Positions 22,187 through 34,154 of a DNA stretch of 64,000 nt are shown one piece after another. The notes beneath the pieces were generated by a model that worked only from the letters and a program-made list of their open reading frames with translations, ran no database searches and was not told the origin of the DNA. Source of the DNA: Canna indica (lineage: Eukaryota; Streptophyta; Magnoliopsida; Zingiberales; Cannaceae); assembly GCA_034359265.1 (NCBI GenBank), contig CP136891.1:53398501-53462500 (forward strand), in the 5' to 3' direction. Positions within the stretch are counted from its first letter, which is position 1; every line of letters begins with the position of its first letter. The translations under genes were made by a program, and so were the position numbers.

Positions 22187-23003
22187 AGTTGGCTTAAGAT
22201 TTTCATCCTTGGTCATCATCTTGATTTTGATGATAACAAACTTATTCTAATGAGTTTATCAAGTATTTGATCTCTGGTTAGGCGATTGATACGCGCGCGA
22301 AGTTCATCGAAAAGTCACGAAAAAATCACAAAAATTCAAGTGTCGACGGATTCGGAGGCGATCGAGTCGGGAGTTTGGCCTAGAATTTTGTAATATGTCC
22401 TATCCAAATCCGAAAACGAAACTCAGAAATGAACACTGCGAAGAAAAATCAGCAATCTGAGCCATTTTTGAGGTACCGATCGATGGGCAATTGACGGTCG
22501 ATCGATCGACCAAGGCCCAAATTAAATGGGTAGTCGCACCCAGTCGGTGGCCGGTCCCTTCGCCGGTCGACCGGCCATCAGTCGGCCATCCATCGTGCGG
22601 CGTTAATGAGTAATTTTCTGCCCGTTGCAAATAGCTCTTTTGGCCCTCTCCTCTTGGCTTATAAATAGGAGCCATATACCTGCCTCACCACTTCTCTTGA
22701 TCTTCATTGAGTCCGTCCCAAGAGATTTTAAGCCTAAAGGAGTTGATTTAAAGCCCTAATCTCCATTTTCATACTCTCAATCTCTTCTCGCTTCATCAAG
22801 CTTGCTTTCACCGAGTAATTTATATTTGAAGCCTTGAAGTGCAAGGAGGAAATGTGTTGGAGCTTCATCAAGTTTGTTTTCATATTTAAGCTCCATTACT
22901 TGTGTTTTACCTATTGTTTTCTTGCTACTCATATGTTTGTATGTGTAGGTGTAGTGTACACCTAGAATTCCTTTGTAATTGAGTGGTTTTGCTAGAGAAT
23001 AGG
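22187..23003 (+). repeat. 5' LTR of element B, left part
   Basis: Starts AGTTGGCTTAAGA and runs to GAATAGG, matching 34155-34998 of the 3' LTR. TATA box TATAAATA at 22660-22667. TCGATCGA-type palindromes lie near 22480-22575. Confidence 0.85.
22660..22667 (+). promoter_or_regulatory. TATA box of LTR B
   Basis: TATAAATA in GGCTTATAAATAGGAGCC, about 60-180 bp downstream of TCGA palindromes. The 3' LTR has the mutated GGCTTATAATTAGGAGC. Confidence 0.55.
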
Positions 23004-23340
23004 TGTTGGCTTTAGGTTTTCAACCTTGGCCTTAATCACGATTATGATGATAACAAACATAGAACTAATATTTTGTCGAGAAATCTTTCAGGTTCCATAT
23101 CGATTAGCGTTCGATGTCCTCGATCGGAAAAATCTAAAGAAATCGAAAAATCGGAAAATTGGAAGGACATTGATCGTCGCGCTCAGGTTCATTGTGGAAC
23201 ATCTCAAAGTTCAACGTATGCACCAAAGACGTATTGAACGAGTTCAAAGATCACACAGAAAGCTCTCCAAGTTGATGCTCGTTGAAGGCCGGAACCCATA
23301 AATGAAGCGCGCAAGAAAAATGGCTGATAAATCAAATTCA

Positions 23341-23640
23341 GCCTAGGTTCGGTCGACCGGGCGATCGACTGAATAGGGTTAGAAAAATGGTACTAGCCAT
23401 CTCGGTCGACCAATTGAAGCCAAAAATTGGCAGAGAACGCATCGGTCGACTGATCGATCGACCAGACTGCATATCGCCAAAGATGCAACTTGCGTCGGTC
23501 GACCAGGTGGTCGACCAGATTGAGGAACGTAAGGTTTGCGTCTGGCGGTCGACTCGTCGGTCGACCGCACAGAGAGAGTAAGGCAGCGGTTGTTCGAGCG
23601 GTTGATGGGTCGCTCGACTGGCCAATCGACCGAGCGTCTG
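23341..23640 (+). repeat. array of TCGA-centred palindromes, 5' LTR A
   Basis: I count 13 TCGA cores in 300 bp (about one expected), mostly as CGGTCGACCG or CGGTCGACTG variants. The array ends about 50 bp before the TATA box, in the U3 part. Confidence 0.8.
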
Positions 23641-23686
23641 CAACGGATAGTTTTCTATCTGTTGAGCTGCCGTTTCTTTGAGAGGG

Positions 23687-23694
23687 TATAAATA
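23687..23694 (+). promoter_or_regulatory. TATA box of 5' LTR A
   Basis: TATAAATA in GAGGGTATAAATATACC; identical in the 3' LTR at 29813-29820. Confidence 0.65.
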
Positions 23695-24472
23695 TACCTC
23701 ACATAACTCATTTAACCTCTCTCTCCCACTCTTACAGATTTTATTGAGCAATTAAAAGGGAGTTTTGGGCCTTCAAAAGATTAATTGCTTGCGCTCGATT
23801 CTTCCGCCGACAATTTCTTCAAGCGCACACTCTGCTTCAACTCGGGAATTGATTCGAGCTCTACGACTCAGCGAGTTGGAGGTTCCAAGGCTTGGAAAAG
23901 AGCATTTGATCTTGGTTTTATTCTAAGCTCTTTTCATTGTAATTTTAATTATTTATTTGAACTTGTTTTTCTTGGATTTGAGATTGTGAAGACCTAGGCT
24001 GTTAGGTCTTGTGTGGAAGTGGTTACCTTGCTGTGAAGGTGTAAAGCCACTTGTGTAAACGGAACTTACTTGGATTAGTTGAGTTGTCCATTAGGGTTGA
24101 GGTGGAAGAGTGCTCTTAGTAAGAAGGTGGTGACTTTCGGGTGTGGAAGTGCCTTAGGTCGAGAGTGCGACTCTTCGAGTCAAAGTCCTCATTGTAAGAG
24201 AAATAAGAATTAATCTAGTAAACCTAGTTTGGAAATCCTAAGCGGGGTGCTTAGGTAGTGGAGTAGGCATTGGGGCCGAACTACTATAAATTTATGTGTT
24301 AGCATTGTTATCTGTTGTTGGTTGTGCTTAATTGTTTTATCTTGCTTCCAAATTTAATTGCATAATTGCATTTTGCCTAAACGATTTGGGAAATGATTAA
24401 AATTGATTTAGGCAAATTGAATTAGTTAACACACTATTCACCCCCCTCTAGTGTTGCCATTTCTCCAACATT

Positions 24473-24484
24473 TGGTATCAGAGC
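24473..24484 (+). other. primer-binding site of element A
   Basis: TGGTATCAGAGC, a perfect tRNA-iMet complement, two bases after the LTR end. Confidence 0.9.
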
Positions 24485-24537
24485 GGGTCGGAGATTGAGA
24501 TTTCACCATCTCCTCTACATCGTCTCTCGATCTTAGA

Positions 24538-25957
24538 ATGACACTAGAGAGTATAGCATTTGCACTACCTAGGTTTGATGAAGAAAACTTTGGTGTTTGG
24601 AAGAGTAGGATGTATACCTTTCTCAAAACACAAAGTTTAGATCTCTTGTGCATGCTAAAGAATGAGTATGTTGAGCCCACCATTGACATAAATGATTGGA
24701 CTCAAGAACAAGTTAGATTATTTGAATTGAATGCTAAAACATTCATCTCCTATATTGCTCATTTTCAAATGAAGAACTTGAAAAAGTTATGGATTGTTCT
24801 TCTGCTTTTGATATCTGGGCAACATTTAATATGTTATATGATTATGCTAAAATCGAAGAGCTTAATACTTTTGTTGAAGGTGGTGATGACAATGGTCATC
24901 CCCCTAGTACTAACCTCGGTTTTGATGCCCAAAACACTTCTAGCCAAAGAAGCATAAGCAAGAATCGGAAATGAAAACTTAGGTGCTTCCTTTGCCAAGA
25001 GACGGGACACAAGAAGATGAATTGTCTTCTCTTAAAGAAGAAATCCAAAAAGAAGAAGTGTGCTTCTCCATCCACATCCAAATCAAGTGAAGCCTCTTCT
25101 AGACATGACAATGAAGCTACATCAAACTTTTGTCTCATGGGTCTTCGAGATGAGGTATATTCTCCATCTTCTAGTCATGTTCAAAATGCTAATGATAATG
25201 ATTCTAGTAGCTCAAAATCCCTTGATATGTCATATGAAGAACTACTAGAAGAATGTAAAAAGATGTATGACTTGCTCATGAAAAAGAATATGGAAAATAG
25301 GAAATTAAAGAAAGAAAATATAAGGCTTAACTCTCATGTGGATGAATAAAACTAGAAAATGAGAGAATGAAATCTAGTTCTTTTGATTCTTCCCATGATA
25401 GGTTGAAACTTGAGCTTAAGGATTTAAAGCTTAAGAATGAATTTTGAAACTTGAGAATTCAAAAATTATAAGTGAAAACAACAATTTGAAATCTCAATCT
25501 AATGCCTTATATCAATCTCTTGATTTATTGAAAAATGAGGTTGTGTCCTTAAATAAGAAAGTAAACGAATTGAGAAATGTTTCATTTCTTAAGAACACTA
25601 GAAATGCTTATGTAAATAAATGCCAATGCTTATCATCATTCTCATGCTATGCATTCTACCATTAGACCTCATGATCATAAGAAGAAGAATGATTCTCATC
25701 ATGTTTCACATGACAAGCATTCTAATAATAAATCTCATGTCCATAGCGAAAAGGAAAAGAAGTTTAATGGACATTATTTTTGTTGTAGTACTTTTGGCCA
25801 TGCAATCTATGATTGTGCATTTAAGAAGAATCCAAGTGTTGCTAAAACACTTTGGATACCTAGGCCAACTAACCCCCAAGGACCCAAAGCCATTTGGGTA
25901 CCAAAGATTTCTTGCTCTATTGTAGGGGAGTTACCACACAAGGATAAGGGAAAGTGA
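24538..25957 (+). pseudogene. gag of element A (UBN2-type), decayed
   Basis: Starts at ATG 24538 with LPRFDEENFGVWKSRMYTFL, the DUF4219/UBN2-like start of Copia gag. A frameshift near 24770 moves the frame to EELEKVMDCSSAFDIWATF. Most of the UBN2 core is then missing, by internal deletion after MLYDYAKIEEL. A TGA at 24972-24974 precedes an intact CCHC knuckle (CFLCQETGHKKMNC, about 24984-25025). Next come a Lys/Ser-rich stretch and a coiled-coil region (YEELLEECKKMYDLLMKKN). After stops at 25347 and beyond, further coiled coil (25444-25620) and a second knuckle YFCCSTFGHAIYDC follow. That knuckle lacks its first Cys (Tyr instead). Compare CLCCGMYGHMVRDC in element B. Confidence 0.8.
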
Positions 25958-28900
25958 TGTGTTGAAGTTGGCCAAGAATTCAATGAAAGATCCTTACATG
26001 GTTGCAACTTCAAGATTCTCACCTATGATGCCTTAGTAAAGTTGGCATCAAAAGTACTTTGGTATCATCTCCTATACCCTCTTGCTTAAATTATAGTTGG
26101 AGTTTGATATATGCTTAATATTAGTAGATTTTTTGCTCTTGATAAGTTTCAAAAACGTTTTTGATTTTTGATTTTCGGTCTCTTCGGAGACCTATGTGGC
26201 TTGTAATGGGCCTAAGCGACCTTGCGGTTCAAAATCGTAGGCTAATTGTGGCCTTTTGATTTTCAACCAATTGGAAGGGTTGGAGATCTTATTTATCACA
26301 ATTTCATATTTTTAGATCTCTTGATTTATTTTGTTATCATGAATGATTTATATGAAAATGAATCCATGCTATTTAGTCAAGTTGAATTTGGAAAATGATA
26401 CTTGGTTTTTCACTTCGCTATTTAGTTTGATAGCTTGCATGTAGATTTGGCTTCAATTTCTATTTATGAAGTATACTTGCAAGTTATTGGTAATTAAGAA
26501 TGGAAGGCTATGACAATGAAAAATAAAAAGTTTGGCTAAATCATCATGAATAAGGTATAACTTAGATAAAGTCAAAATCTTAGTGTTACACCTCAATGTT
26601 TAAGATTAAATAATGTCTCAATACTCATGATTAGAATTGCATGTTAAATCCTTGAATTTTCATGAGTAGGTAGAATCTTAGCACTTAGACAAATTTCATT
26701 AAATGAAACTTACTCTAGGTTGATACTTACTATTAGAGACATTCCTTTAAGTCCAAACTAGTTAAACTTGTTTAGGGACCTTATTCCTCAAATGCTTCAC
26801 ATCTTAAGATCCCTTAGATTTATTTTGATATCATGATAACTCCTTAAAATGAATCTCTACTATCTAGCATAGGTTAAGGTTTTTAAAATGAAACTTTGCA
26901 TTGAAATTTTGCTATTTAGTATGTTAGCTTGCTAGTTGGTATATAATTTTATTTTGATACTAATGAAGCCTACTTGCAAGTTAAGAAAGTGGTAAACAAT
27001 TGAAGGTTATGCTATCTAAAAGAAAATGAAAAGTAAATGAGAAGTTTGGCAAATTTCTAAGACTAAGGTATGGATTTAATTTTGCAAAAATCTTAGTATA
27101 ATAATTGAATATCCATGTTTAATGATGTCTCTATACTCATGATTATTTTGGCATGATAAATGTTTGAATTTTCATGAGTAGGCAATTTCACGATAACTAG
27201 GCAATTTCTGATATTAATATTGAATGAAATTGGACTAGTTTGAAATTTCTTATTAGAGACCTAATTTTGAGTAAACACCAAACAAACATATTTAGATACA
27301 CATATCACATGAGTCTAGGTACTTAATCTTGAAAATTCATGTCTAGATGAATAATGTGATAACTATATCACTTTAGGGGACTTAAACTTGGAAAAGAGTG
27401 ACCCAAGTCAACAAATCGACTTGGACACTTCATTTTAAGTCCAAACTTTATAAACATATTTAGGAATAGGTATGACATGTTTTCATGCATTTAGAATGAA
27501 AAATTCATATGAATATGGATAAAATGACATAGAAGTGATTTCATGAAAATCTCTTTTGAACCAAGTTGACGCAAGTCAATAAATTGACTTAGAGGTCTCA
27601 TTTTTAATCCATATTTGGGGAATATGTTTAGATTTACTCATGTTAGGTGTCCATAAGTTTAAATTTGAAAAATCATGAGTAAATGATAAGATTGAAACTT
27701 AGCAAGTTTCATGATAACTAGCTTAGTTTTGTATGAAACCATGCTAGATTGATATTTTGACCTAAGGACATAATTTTCATTTCAAACTTGACATACACTC
27801 TTTACATGATCACTTTATGGTGTTATAAAAGTTCGAATAAAAAATGAGCACTCTTTGAAAATAACTGAAAATTACGGAATTGCCATTTCGACCAACATTT
27901 GGTATCAGCATTTTCAGTTATTTCTAGAAAAATGTAGGAAAATCCTTTTTAGATGATTCTTGAAACTACACTTTCATTGAAAAATTTAGTTTATTGCATA
28001 AAAATTTCAAAAAATTTCATCAAGAATCTAATTTATAATGGAATTTTGAAATTGGATTTCGAAAACACAAAGTATCATCCTTTTTGAAATATCAATCTTT
28101 TCGATACTTTGATTTTTCTTTAAAAACTTCAAATGAAAACTCATGCATACTATTTTATTCCATTTCTAATATCATTCACACCATTGCTTGAGTAAAATCA
28201 TTCATAGGAATAATTTTGATAATTTGAATGATAACTAGAAATATTCATTTTTTTTATTGAAAACAATATAGGATGAAAAATGAACTTAGAGAATTCATTT
28301 TGAGTTCAAACTTGATACATGCATTTCAAATGACCATTCAATAATTGGTATCAAAAATTTTCATCCAACAATTGGTATTTCAAATCTTGAAGTATAGTTT
28401 AACCTAAGTCAACAAAGTGACTTAGAAATTTCATTTTAAGCCCAAACTTGATTTATAAACTTATATTCTCTCATGTTTGATGTATAGATGCTTAAAATAT
28501 GAGAAAACATGAGTAGATAGCAAAACTTGATACTTAGCATTTTCATGTTTTCATGCTTATTTCAAATGAAAACGTGCTAAGTTCATATTTGGATGAAATG
28601 ACATTGTTTTCACTTCAAACTTGATATACATGTTTTACATGACTATATCTTTGTATTTTGAAAGTTTAAATGAAATAAAAAATGTCATGAAAAAGAAACA
28701 ATATTCATGAAAATATTCATGCTTGAGTGCATACAAGATTTAGGTTTGGATTCTATCTATCACTCTTTGCTATCATGTATGATTTAAGTTTCATATGAAA
28801 CATTTGTTTTCAATCCCTTTGGTTGAGATTTTCATGTTTCATGAAAAATAAACTTTAGAGTCTCAACTTCATGAAAAAGTATTTGTTTTTCATCCCTTTG

Positions 28901-29111
28901 ACTAGATTGACCTTTCTTGTCCTTTTTGATTGATGTCAAAAGGGGGATAAAATTATAGGTAAAGGGGAGGAAAATATAGGAAGACCATGCATATAGATAG
29001 GGAGAGTTTATTTTCATAGATATACATGTTGATAGGGGGAGAAATCCCTTAGATGATATCATCTATATATGCTTTAATGTATATATTTTATTAAGGATGT
29101 TTGTCATCATC
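25958..29111 (+). other. long non-coding internal region of element A
   Basis: About 3.1 kb with no ORF of note. It is AT-rich and built of loosely repeated phrases such as TTTCATTTTAAGTCC, AACTTAGCAATTTCATG and CATGAGTAG, suggesting old internal duplication. Parts match the region after 41649 (CGGTCTCTTCGGAGACC near 26177; CGGTCTCTTAAGAGACC near 41659). AGGGGGA clusters occur near 28945 and 29034 before the polypurine tract. Confidence 0.75.
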
Positions 29112-29124
29112 AAAAAGGGGGAGA
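29112..29124 (+). other. polypurine tract of element A
   Basis: AAAAAGGGGGAGA directly before the 3' LTR; typical of SIRE-like Copia elements. Confidence 0.85.
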
Positions 29125-29125
29125 T

Positions 29126-30596
29126 TGTTGACTTTAGGTTTTCAACCTTGGCCTTAATCTCGGTTTTGATGGTAACAAACATGGAACTAATATTTCGCCA
29201 AGAAATCTTTCAGGTTCCATATCGATTAGCGTTCGATGTCCTCGATCGAAAAAATCAGAAGAAATCGGAAAATCGAAAGGACATTGACTGTCGCACTCGG
29301 GTTCGTCGTGGAACATCTCAAAGTTCGACGTATGCACCAAAGACGTATTGGATGAGTCCAAAGATCACATGGAAAGCTCTCCAAGTTGATGTTCGTTAAA
29401 GGTCGGAACCCGGAAATGAAGCGCGTAAGAAAAATGACTGATAAATCAAAATCAAATAGGGTTAGAAAAATGGTAGTAGCCATCTCGGTCAAGGTCGAAG
29501 GATGCCACAAAGCGGCAGTACCTACTTCGGTCGATCGGGCGGTCGATCGATTGAAGCCAAAAATTGGCAGAGAACACATCGGTTGACCGGACTACGTATC
29601 GCCAAAGACGCAACTTGCGTCGATCGACCGAGCGGTCGGCCGGATTGAGGGAATGCAAGGTTTGCGTCTGACGGTCGACCCGTCAGTCGACCACACAGAG
29701 AGAGTAAGGCAGCGGTTGTTCGAGCGATCGATCGGTCGATCGACCGACCAATCGACCGAGCATCTACAATGGATAGTTTTCTATCCGTTGAGCTATCGTT
29801 TCTTTGAGAGGGTATAAATATACCTCATATAACTCATTTAACCTCTCTCTCCCACTCTTACAGATTTTATTGAGCAATTAAAAGGAAGTTTTGAGCCTTC
29901 AAAAGATTAATTGCTTGCGCTCGGTTCTTCCGCCGACAACTTCTTCAAGTGCACACTCTGCTTCAACTCGGGAATTGATTCGAGCTCTACGACTCAGCGA
30001 GTTGGAGGCTCCAAGGCTTGGAAAAGAGCATTTGATCTTGGTTTTATTCTAAGCTCTTTTCATTGTAATTTTAACTATTTATTTGAACTTGTTTTTCTTG
30101 GATTTGAGATTGTGAAGACCTAGGCCGTTAGGTCTTGTGTGGAAGTGGTTACCTTGCTGTGAAGGTGTAAAGCCACTTGTGTAAATGTAACTTACTAGGA
30201 TTAGTCGAGTTGTCCCTTAGGGTTGAGGTGGAAGAGTGCTCTCGGTAAGAAGGCGGTGACTTCTGAGTGTGGAAGTGCCTTAGGTCGAGAGTGCGACTCT
30301 TCGAGTCAAAGTCCTCATTGTAAGGGAAACAAGAATTAATCTAGTAAACCTAGTTTGGAAATCCTAAGCGGGGTGCTTAGGTAGTGGAGTAGGCATTGGG
30401 GCCGAACCACTATAAATTTATGTGTTAGCATTATTATCTGTTGTTGCTTGTGCTTAATTGTTTTATCTTGCTTTCGCATTTAATTGCATAATTGCATCTT
30501 GCCTAAACGATTTGGGAAACGATTAAAATCAATTTGGGCAAATTGAATTAGTTAACACATTATTCACTCCCCTCTTGTGTTGCCATTTCTCCAACA
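29126..30596 (+). repeat. 3' LTR of element A
   Basis: TGTTGACTTTAGG ... TTCTCCAACA. Its palindrome array (29480-29760) differs in copy number and order from that of the 5' LTR, although the rest is nearly the same. TATAAATA at 29813-29820. Confidence 0.9.
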
Positions 30597-30941
30597 TTGA
30601 GGCCCACCTCTTGGGTTGAGGGATAAGTCTTCATTGTATTCTTAGAAAAACATTCAAATTATAAATTGTAGTGGTTAGAAATCCTTGTTGAGGAGCCAAG
30701 GTAGTGGGGTAGGCAGGGTTGGCCGAACCACTATAAATCATCTTGTTTGCATTGCTATATTACTTGCTTGATTGATCCTTACTTGTGCTCAATTTAATTG
30801 TAATCGCATCTAGTCGCACTTAGTATCAAGAAACTTGAATTGGCTAGTTGAGTTGATTAAAATCGGAAAAGAATTGAATTGAACATAAAAGTAACCTACA
30901 CACTATTCAACCCCCCTTCTAGTGTGGACATTCATCCAACA
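30597..30941 (+). repeat. 5' LTR of element B, right part
   Basis: TTGAGGCCCACCTC ... CATTCATCCAACA, matching 35000-35344. It completes the LTR split by element A. Confidence 0.9.
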
Positions 30942-30972
30942 TTTGGTTTAACCATCTATCCTACACTACTTA

Positions 30973-32569
30973 TGGCTTCAAATATCATACTAGGTCAAGG
31001 GTCTTCAACTCAAGCACCTCCTTTTTTTGATGGAAACAATTATGCTTACTGGAAAGCTAGGATGAGTATTTTCTTGCATTCCCTAGGATTAGATGCTTGG
31101 AGAACTATCCATGTAGATTATGAATTACCCTCAAGAGCATGAATGATTGGTCTCAAGAAGAAATCAAATTATTTAATTTCAATGCCAAAGCAATGAATGC
31201 ATTACATTGTGATTTTTTTATAAATGAATTTAATAGAATATCATGTTACAATTCCGCTTTTAAAATTTGGCATGTTTTAGAGATTACTCATGAGGGAACT
31301 TCTCAAGTTAAAGAGTCTAAAATTAATTTGCTTATGCATGATTATGAACTTTTTAAAATGCATGCTCATGGGACCATAGATGAAATGTATGACCGCTTTC
31401 AAAATATTGTGAATGCTTTGACTAACCTTGTAAGGGGCATACAATAGGAAGAAAAAGTGAGGAAGCTTCTTCGATTGCTTCCCAAAGCATGGGAGCCAAA
31501 GGTGGTTGATATCATGGAGGTCGAGAATCTTGGCACCATAAAGCTCACCGAACTCATTGGATCCCTCATGACCCATGAGATCCATATGAGGGCAAAAAGT
31601 GAGGAAGATGCCCCCAAAGGCAAGAACATTGTCTTAAAAGCATCATATGGTGATAGGATCTCATCATCATCATCGGAGAATGAAAAATACGAGTACAAAG
31701 AAGAGATGATTCACCTAGGAATGATGTTGATGGAACTAATGGGAAAGACTCTCAAGAAGAAGGAGGGCAAAGATAGGCACATGTGCTTCCAATGCAACAA
31801 GCCCAGACACTTGGAGAGCGATTGTCCTAAGTCCAGGCTCACCTCCCTATCATCCTCAAAGAAAGATAAAAGAAGAAGGATGAAAAAAAAAGCACTAATG
31901 GCCACTTGGGTTGAAAGCGAGTCATCATCACCTTCAAGTGGGGAAGAAAGCACAAGGGAGAATGCAAACCTTTGTTTCATGACAAAGGACAATGAGGTAC
32001 TCACCATTACTATAGGTGATTATATGTTTACCCAAGCAAAATTGGAAAATGAAATTGAGCATATGTATGAAGAATTTAATATTATTAGAAAAAGATTTAA
32101 GGAACTTAAAAAGGAAAATAAGTTGTTAGAACAAGAAAATGATGATTTTTTGCTTTTTTGTAATGATTTGAAAAAAAAAGTTGAATTCTTAGAAAATGAT
32201 AAAGGTTCCTTAGAAAAGAAAAATGTAGATCTACAAAATTTAAATGACTCATTGAAAATAGAAAATGCTTCATTATGCTTACAAATTAAAAATTTAAATG
32301 TTGGCATGTTATCATTAAAAAATGAGGTATCTTCTTTAAATGATAAAATTAATCATTTGCAAAAAATTTCCACTAAGATTACCTATGGTTCAAATGCTAA
32401 AGCATCATCTCATGCCCATTCTCATTTTCATGTCCATCCTCATGCATCTACTAGATTTAAGGGTCATTGTCTATGTTGTGGCATGTATGGACATATGGTT
32501 AGAGATTGTGTCTTCAAAAGGAGCCCCAATGCTAAATCACTTTGGGTTCTAAAAGTTTCCAAACCCTAA
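30973..32569 (+). pseudogene. gag of element B (UBN2-type, two zinc knuckles around a coiled coil)
   Basis: ATG at 30973 (MASNIILGQGSS), then PPFFDGNNYAYWKARMSIFL, as in Copia gag. A 1-nt loss near 31135 shifts frame. It continues as NDWSQEEIKLFNFNAKAMNA, through the UBN2 core to LVRGIQ, a TAG at 31445-31447, and on in the same frame (KLLRLLPKAWEPKV). From 31457 to 32569 it is open. The first knuckle CFQCNKPRHLESDC has Arg where Gly is usual. A Ser-rich acidic stretch and a long coiled coil (about 32030-32370) follow. His-rich AHSHFHVHPHAS comes next, then a second, complete knuckle CLCCGMYGHMVRDC. Only two lesions separate it from an open frame, making it the best-preserved retroelement ORF of this group. 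No pol follows. Confidence 0.85.
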
Positions 32570-34142
32570 CGACCCAAAGAAATTTGGATACCAAAGTTTT
32601 CATGCTCAAATGTAGGGGGATATATTTCACTTGAATGAAGGCACAATGATGGCTTGAAGTTGGTTGGGAATTAAAGAAAGAGGAATTAACTTGATTGCAA
32701 CTTTGTGACTAATGTGATCGGTATCAACTCCTAACTCTATTCTTGCCTAACTACATTACTATTGGAGTTTGATGATCTGTGAATGTGTTTTATTTAGTAT
32801 TCACTTGATACTTGATTCTCCTTGTGTTTATATTTGATTAATATATTTGTGGTATCAAGTTTGGATTTCAATTTTTCATTTTATTTTCGGTCTTCTTGAA
32901 GGCCATTTATGACCTATAATGGGTCTATGCAACGTTTGGTTTTGAAACCTTGACTATTTATGGCCATTTTGGTTTTCAACCTTAGGAAGGGTTTTGAGGT
33001 CTTGATTTTATAATATTTTCACTTCTTGAGATCTCCTTGATTCATTTTGATTTCACTTTTGATTGATTGTGAAAAATGAATCCCCACTAGTTAGCAAAAT
33101 ATGACTTTTGAGAAATGAACTTAACTTTTCCTTTGCTATCTAGTTTATGAACTTGCTACTAAGAAAATGTTTATTGTGCTATTTATAATTCAATTACTTG
33201 CAAGTTGAGCATTGATCATATGTTTTTTAGAGATTTCAAGAATACATACTAAATACTTGAAATTTCTATAGGATATTAATTTCATTCGTGTACTATGTAG
33301 TATGATACCTTATAAAGCATGTAAGGACTCTTGCACCTTGCTCATGATAAAGTATTTAGGCGTGTTTATGTGAAAATTCATGAGTATTTAGGAAAATGAC
33401 ATGTAGACAATTTCTTGATATATCATGTTGATTCTTAATCGAAATTGTGCCAAGTCACTTGAGTAATCCTTGGGACTCTTGATAGTAATTCAAACTTTCT
33501 ATACATGATTACAATGATCATATCTTAGTTCTATACAAATTTGATCAAAATTAGAAATTATTGTTAAAAACAAGTATTTGTTGATAAAACATGAAATTTG
33601 GAATTTCAGCGAATTCCTAAAGAATGCAAAAAATTAATTTTTGAAAAATTCTTGTTTCTACACTTTGCTTGAAAAATCTAGTTTCCACTGAAAAAGTTTC
33701 AAAAAGTTTCATTGAGGATTCAATTTTATATGATTTTGGATTCGTCTTTATCAAAAACCGGAAACTTAGTCTTTATCGATTAATTTTTTAACAAAGCTAA
33801 AAACTAATGGTTTTCGTATGTCCCGTACTTTTTTTGTAACCCTCTTGACATATCTTGACACTTGTGGTATCGTTGTGCTTATTCTTCCAAAATGTTCTTG
33901 ATAACATGTGTGTTTTAATACTTGTCATTGGGTAACTTAAGGGGAGCCAAAAAATGTTTAACTTAGGCCCTTTTTGATTGATGTCAATAGGGGGAGAAAT
34001 TAGACAAAGACATGCATATAGTTAGAGGGAGTTTACTCTAGATATGCATGTTGATAGGAGGAGCATTATACATTCACTTGATAAAATGCTATGCTTATTG
34101 ATACTTATCCTAAGGCATTATTGAGAAGTTTGTCATCATCGT
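32570..34142 (+). other. non-coding internal region of element B
   Basis: About 1.6 kb without ORFs. It carries a TCTTCTTGAAGGCC motif comparable to the start of the non-coding region of element A, and AGGGGGAG clusters (33990-34035) before the polypurine tract at 34143-34154. Confidence 0.75.
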
Positions 34143-34154
34143 AAAGGGGGAGAT

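Larger units (their letters stand above)
23004..24470 (+). repeat. 5' LTR of element A
   Basis: TGTTGGCTTTAGG ... TTCTCCAACA. Contains a TCGA-palindrome array at 23341-23640 and TATAAATA at 23687-23694. Its first ~100 bp differs more from the 3' LTR than the rest does. Confidence 0.9.
23004..30596 (+). mobile_element. element A: full-length gag-only SIRE-like LTR retroelement
   Basis: 5' LTR 23004-24470, internal 24471-29125, 3' LTR 29126-30596 (1,467 and 1,471 bp). Both start TGTTG and end CCAACA. PBS TGGTATCAGAGC (24473-24484) and PPT AAAAAGGGGGAGA (29112-29124) are canonical. The internal region has a decayed gag (24538-25957) and about 3.1 kb of non-coding AT-rich DNA, with no pol domains. 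It sits in the 5' LTR of element B. Comparison with the uninterrupted 3' LTR of B shows no 5-bp target duplication at the junctions (GAATAGG / TTGAGG). Confidence 0.9.

Noticed and set aside
25958..29111. Hidden pol domain in element A
   Set aside because: No readable RT, integrase or RNase H motif in any frame; only short ORFs and repeated AT-rich phrases.
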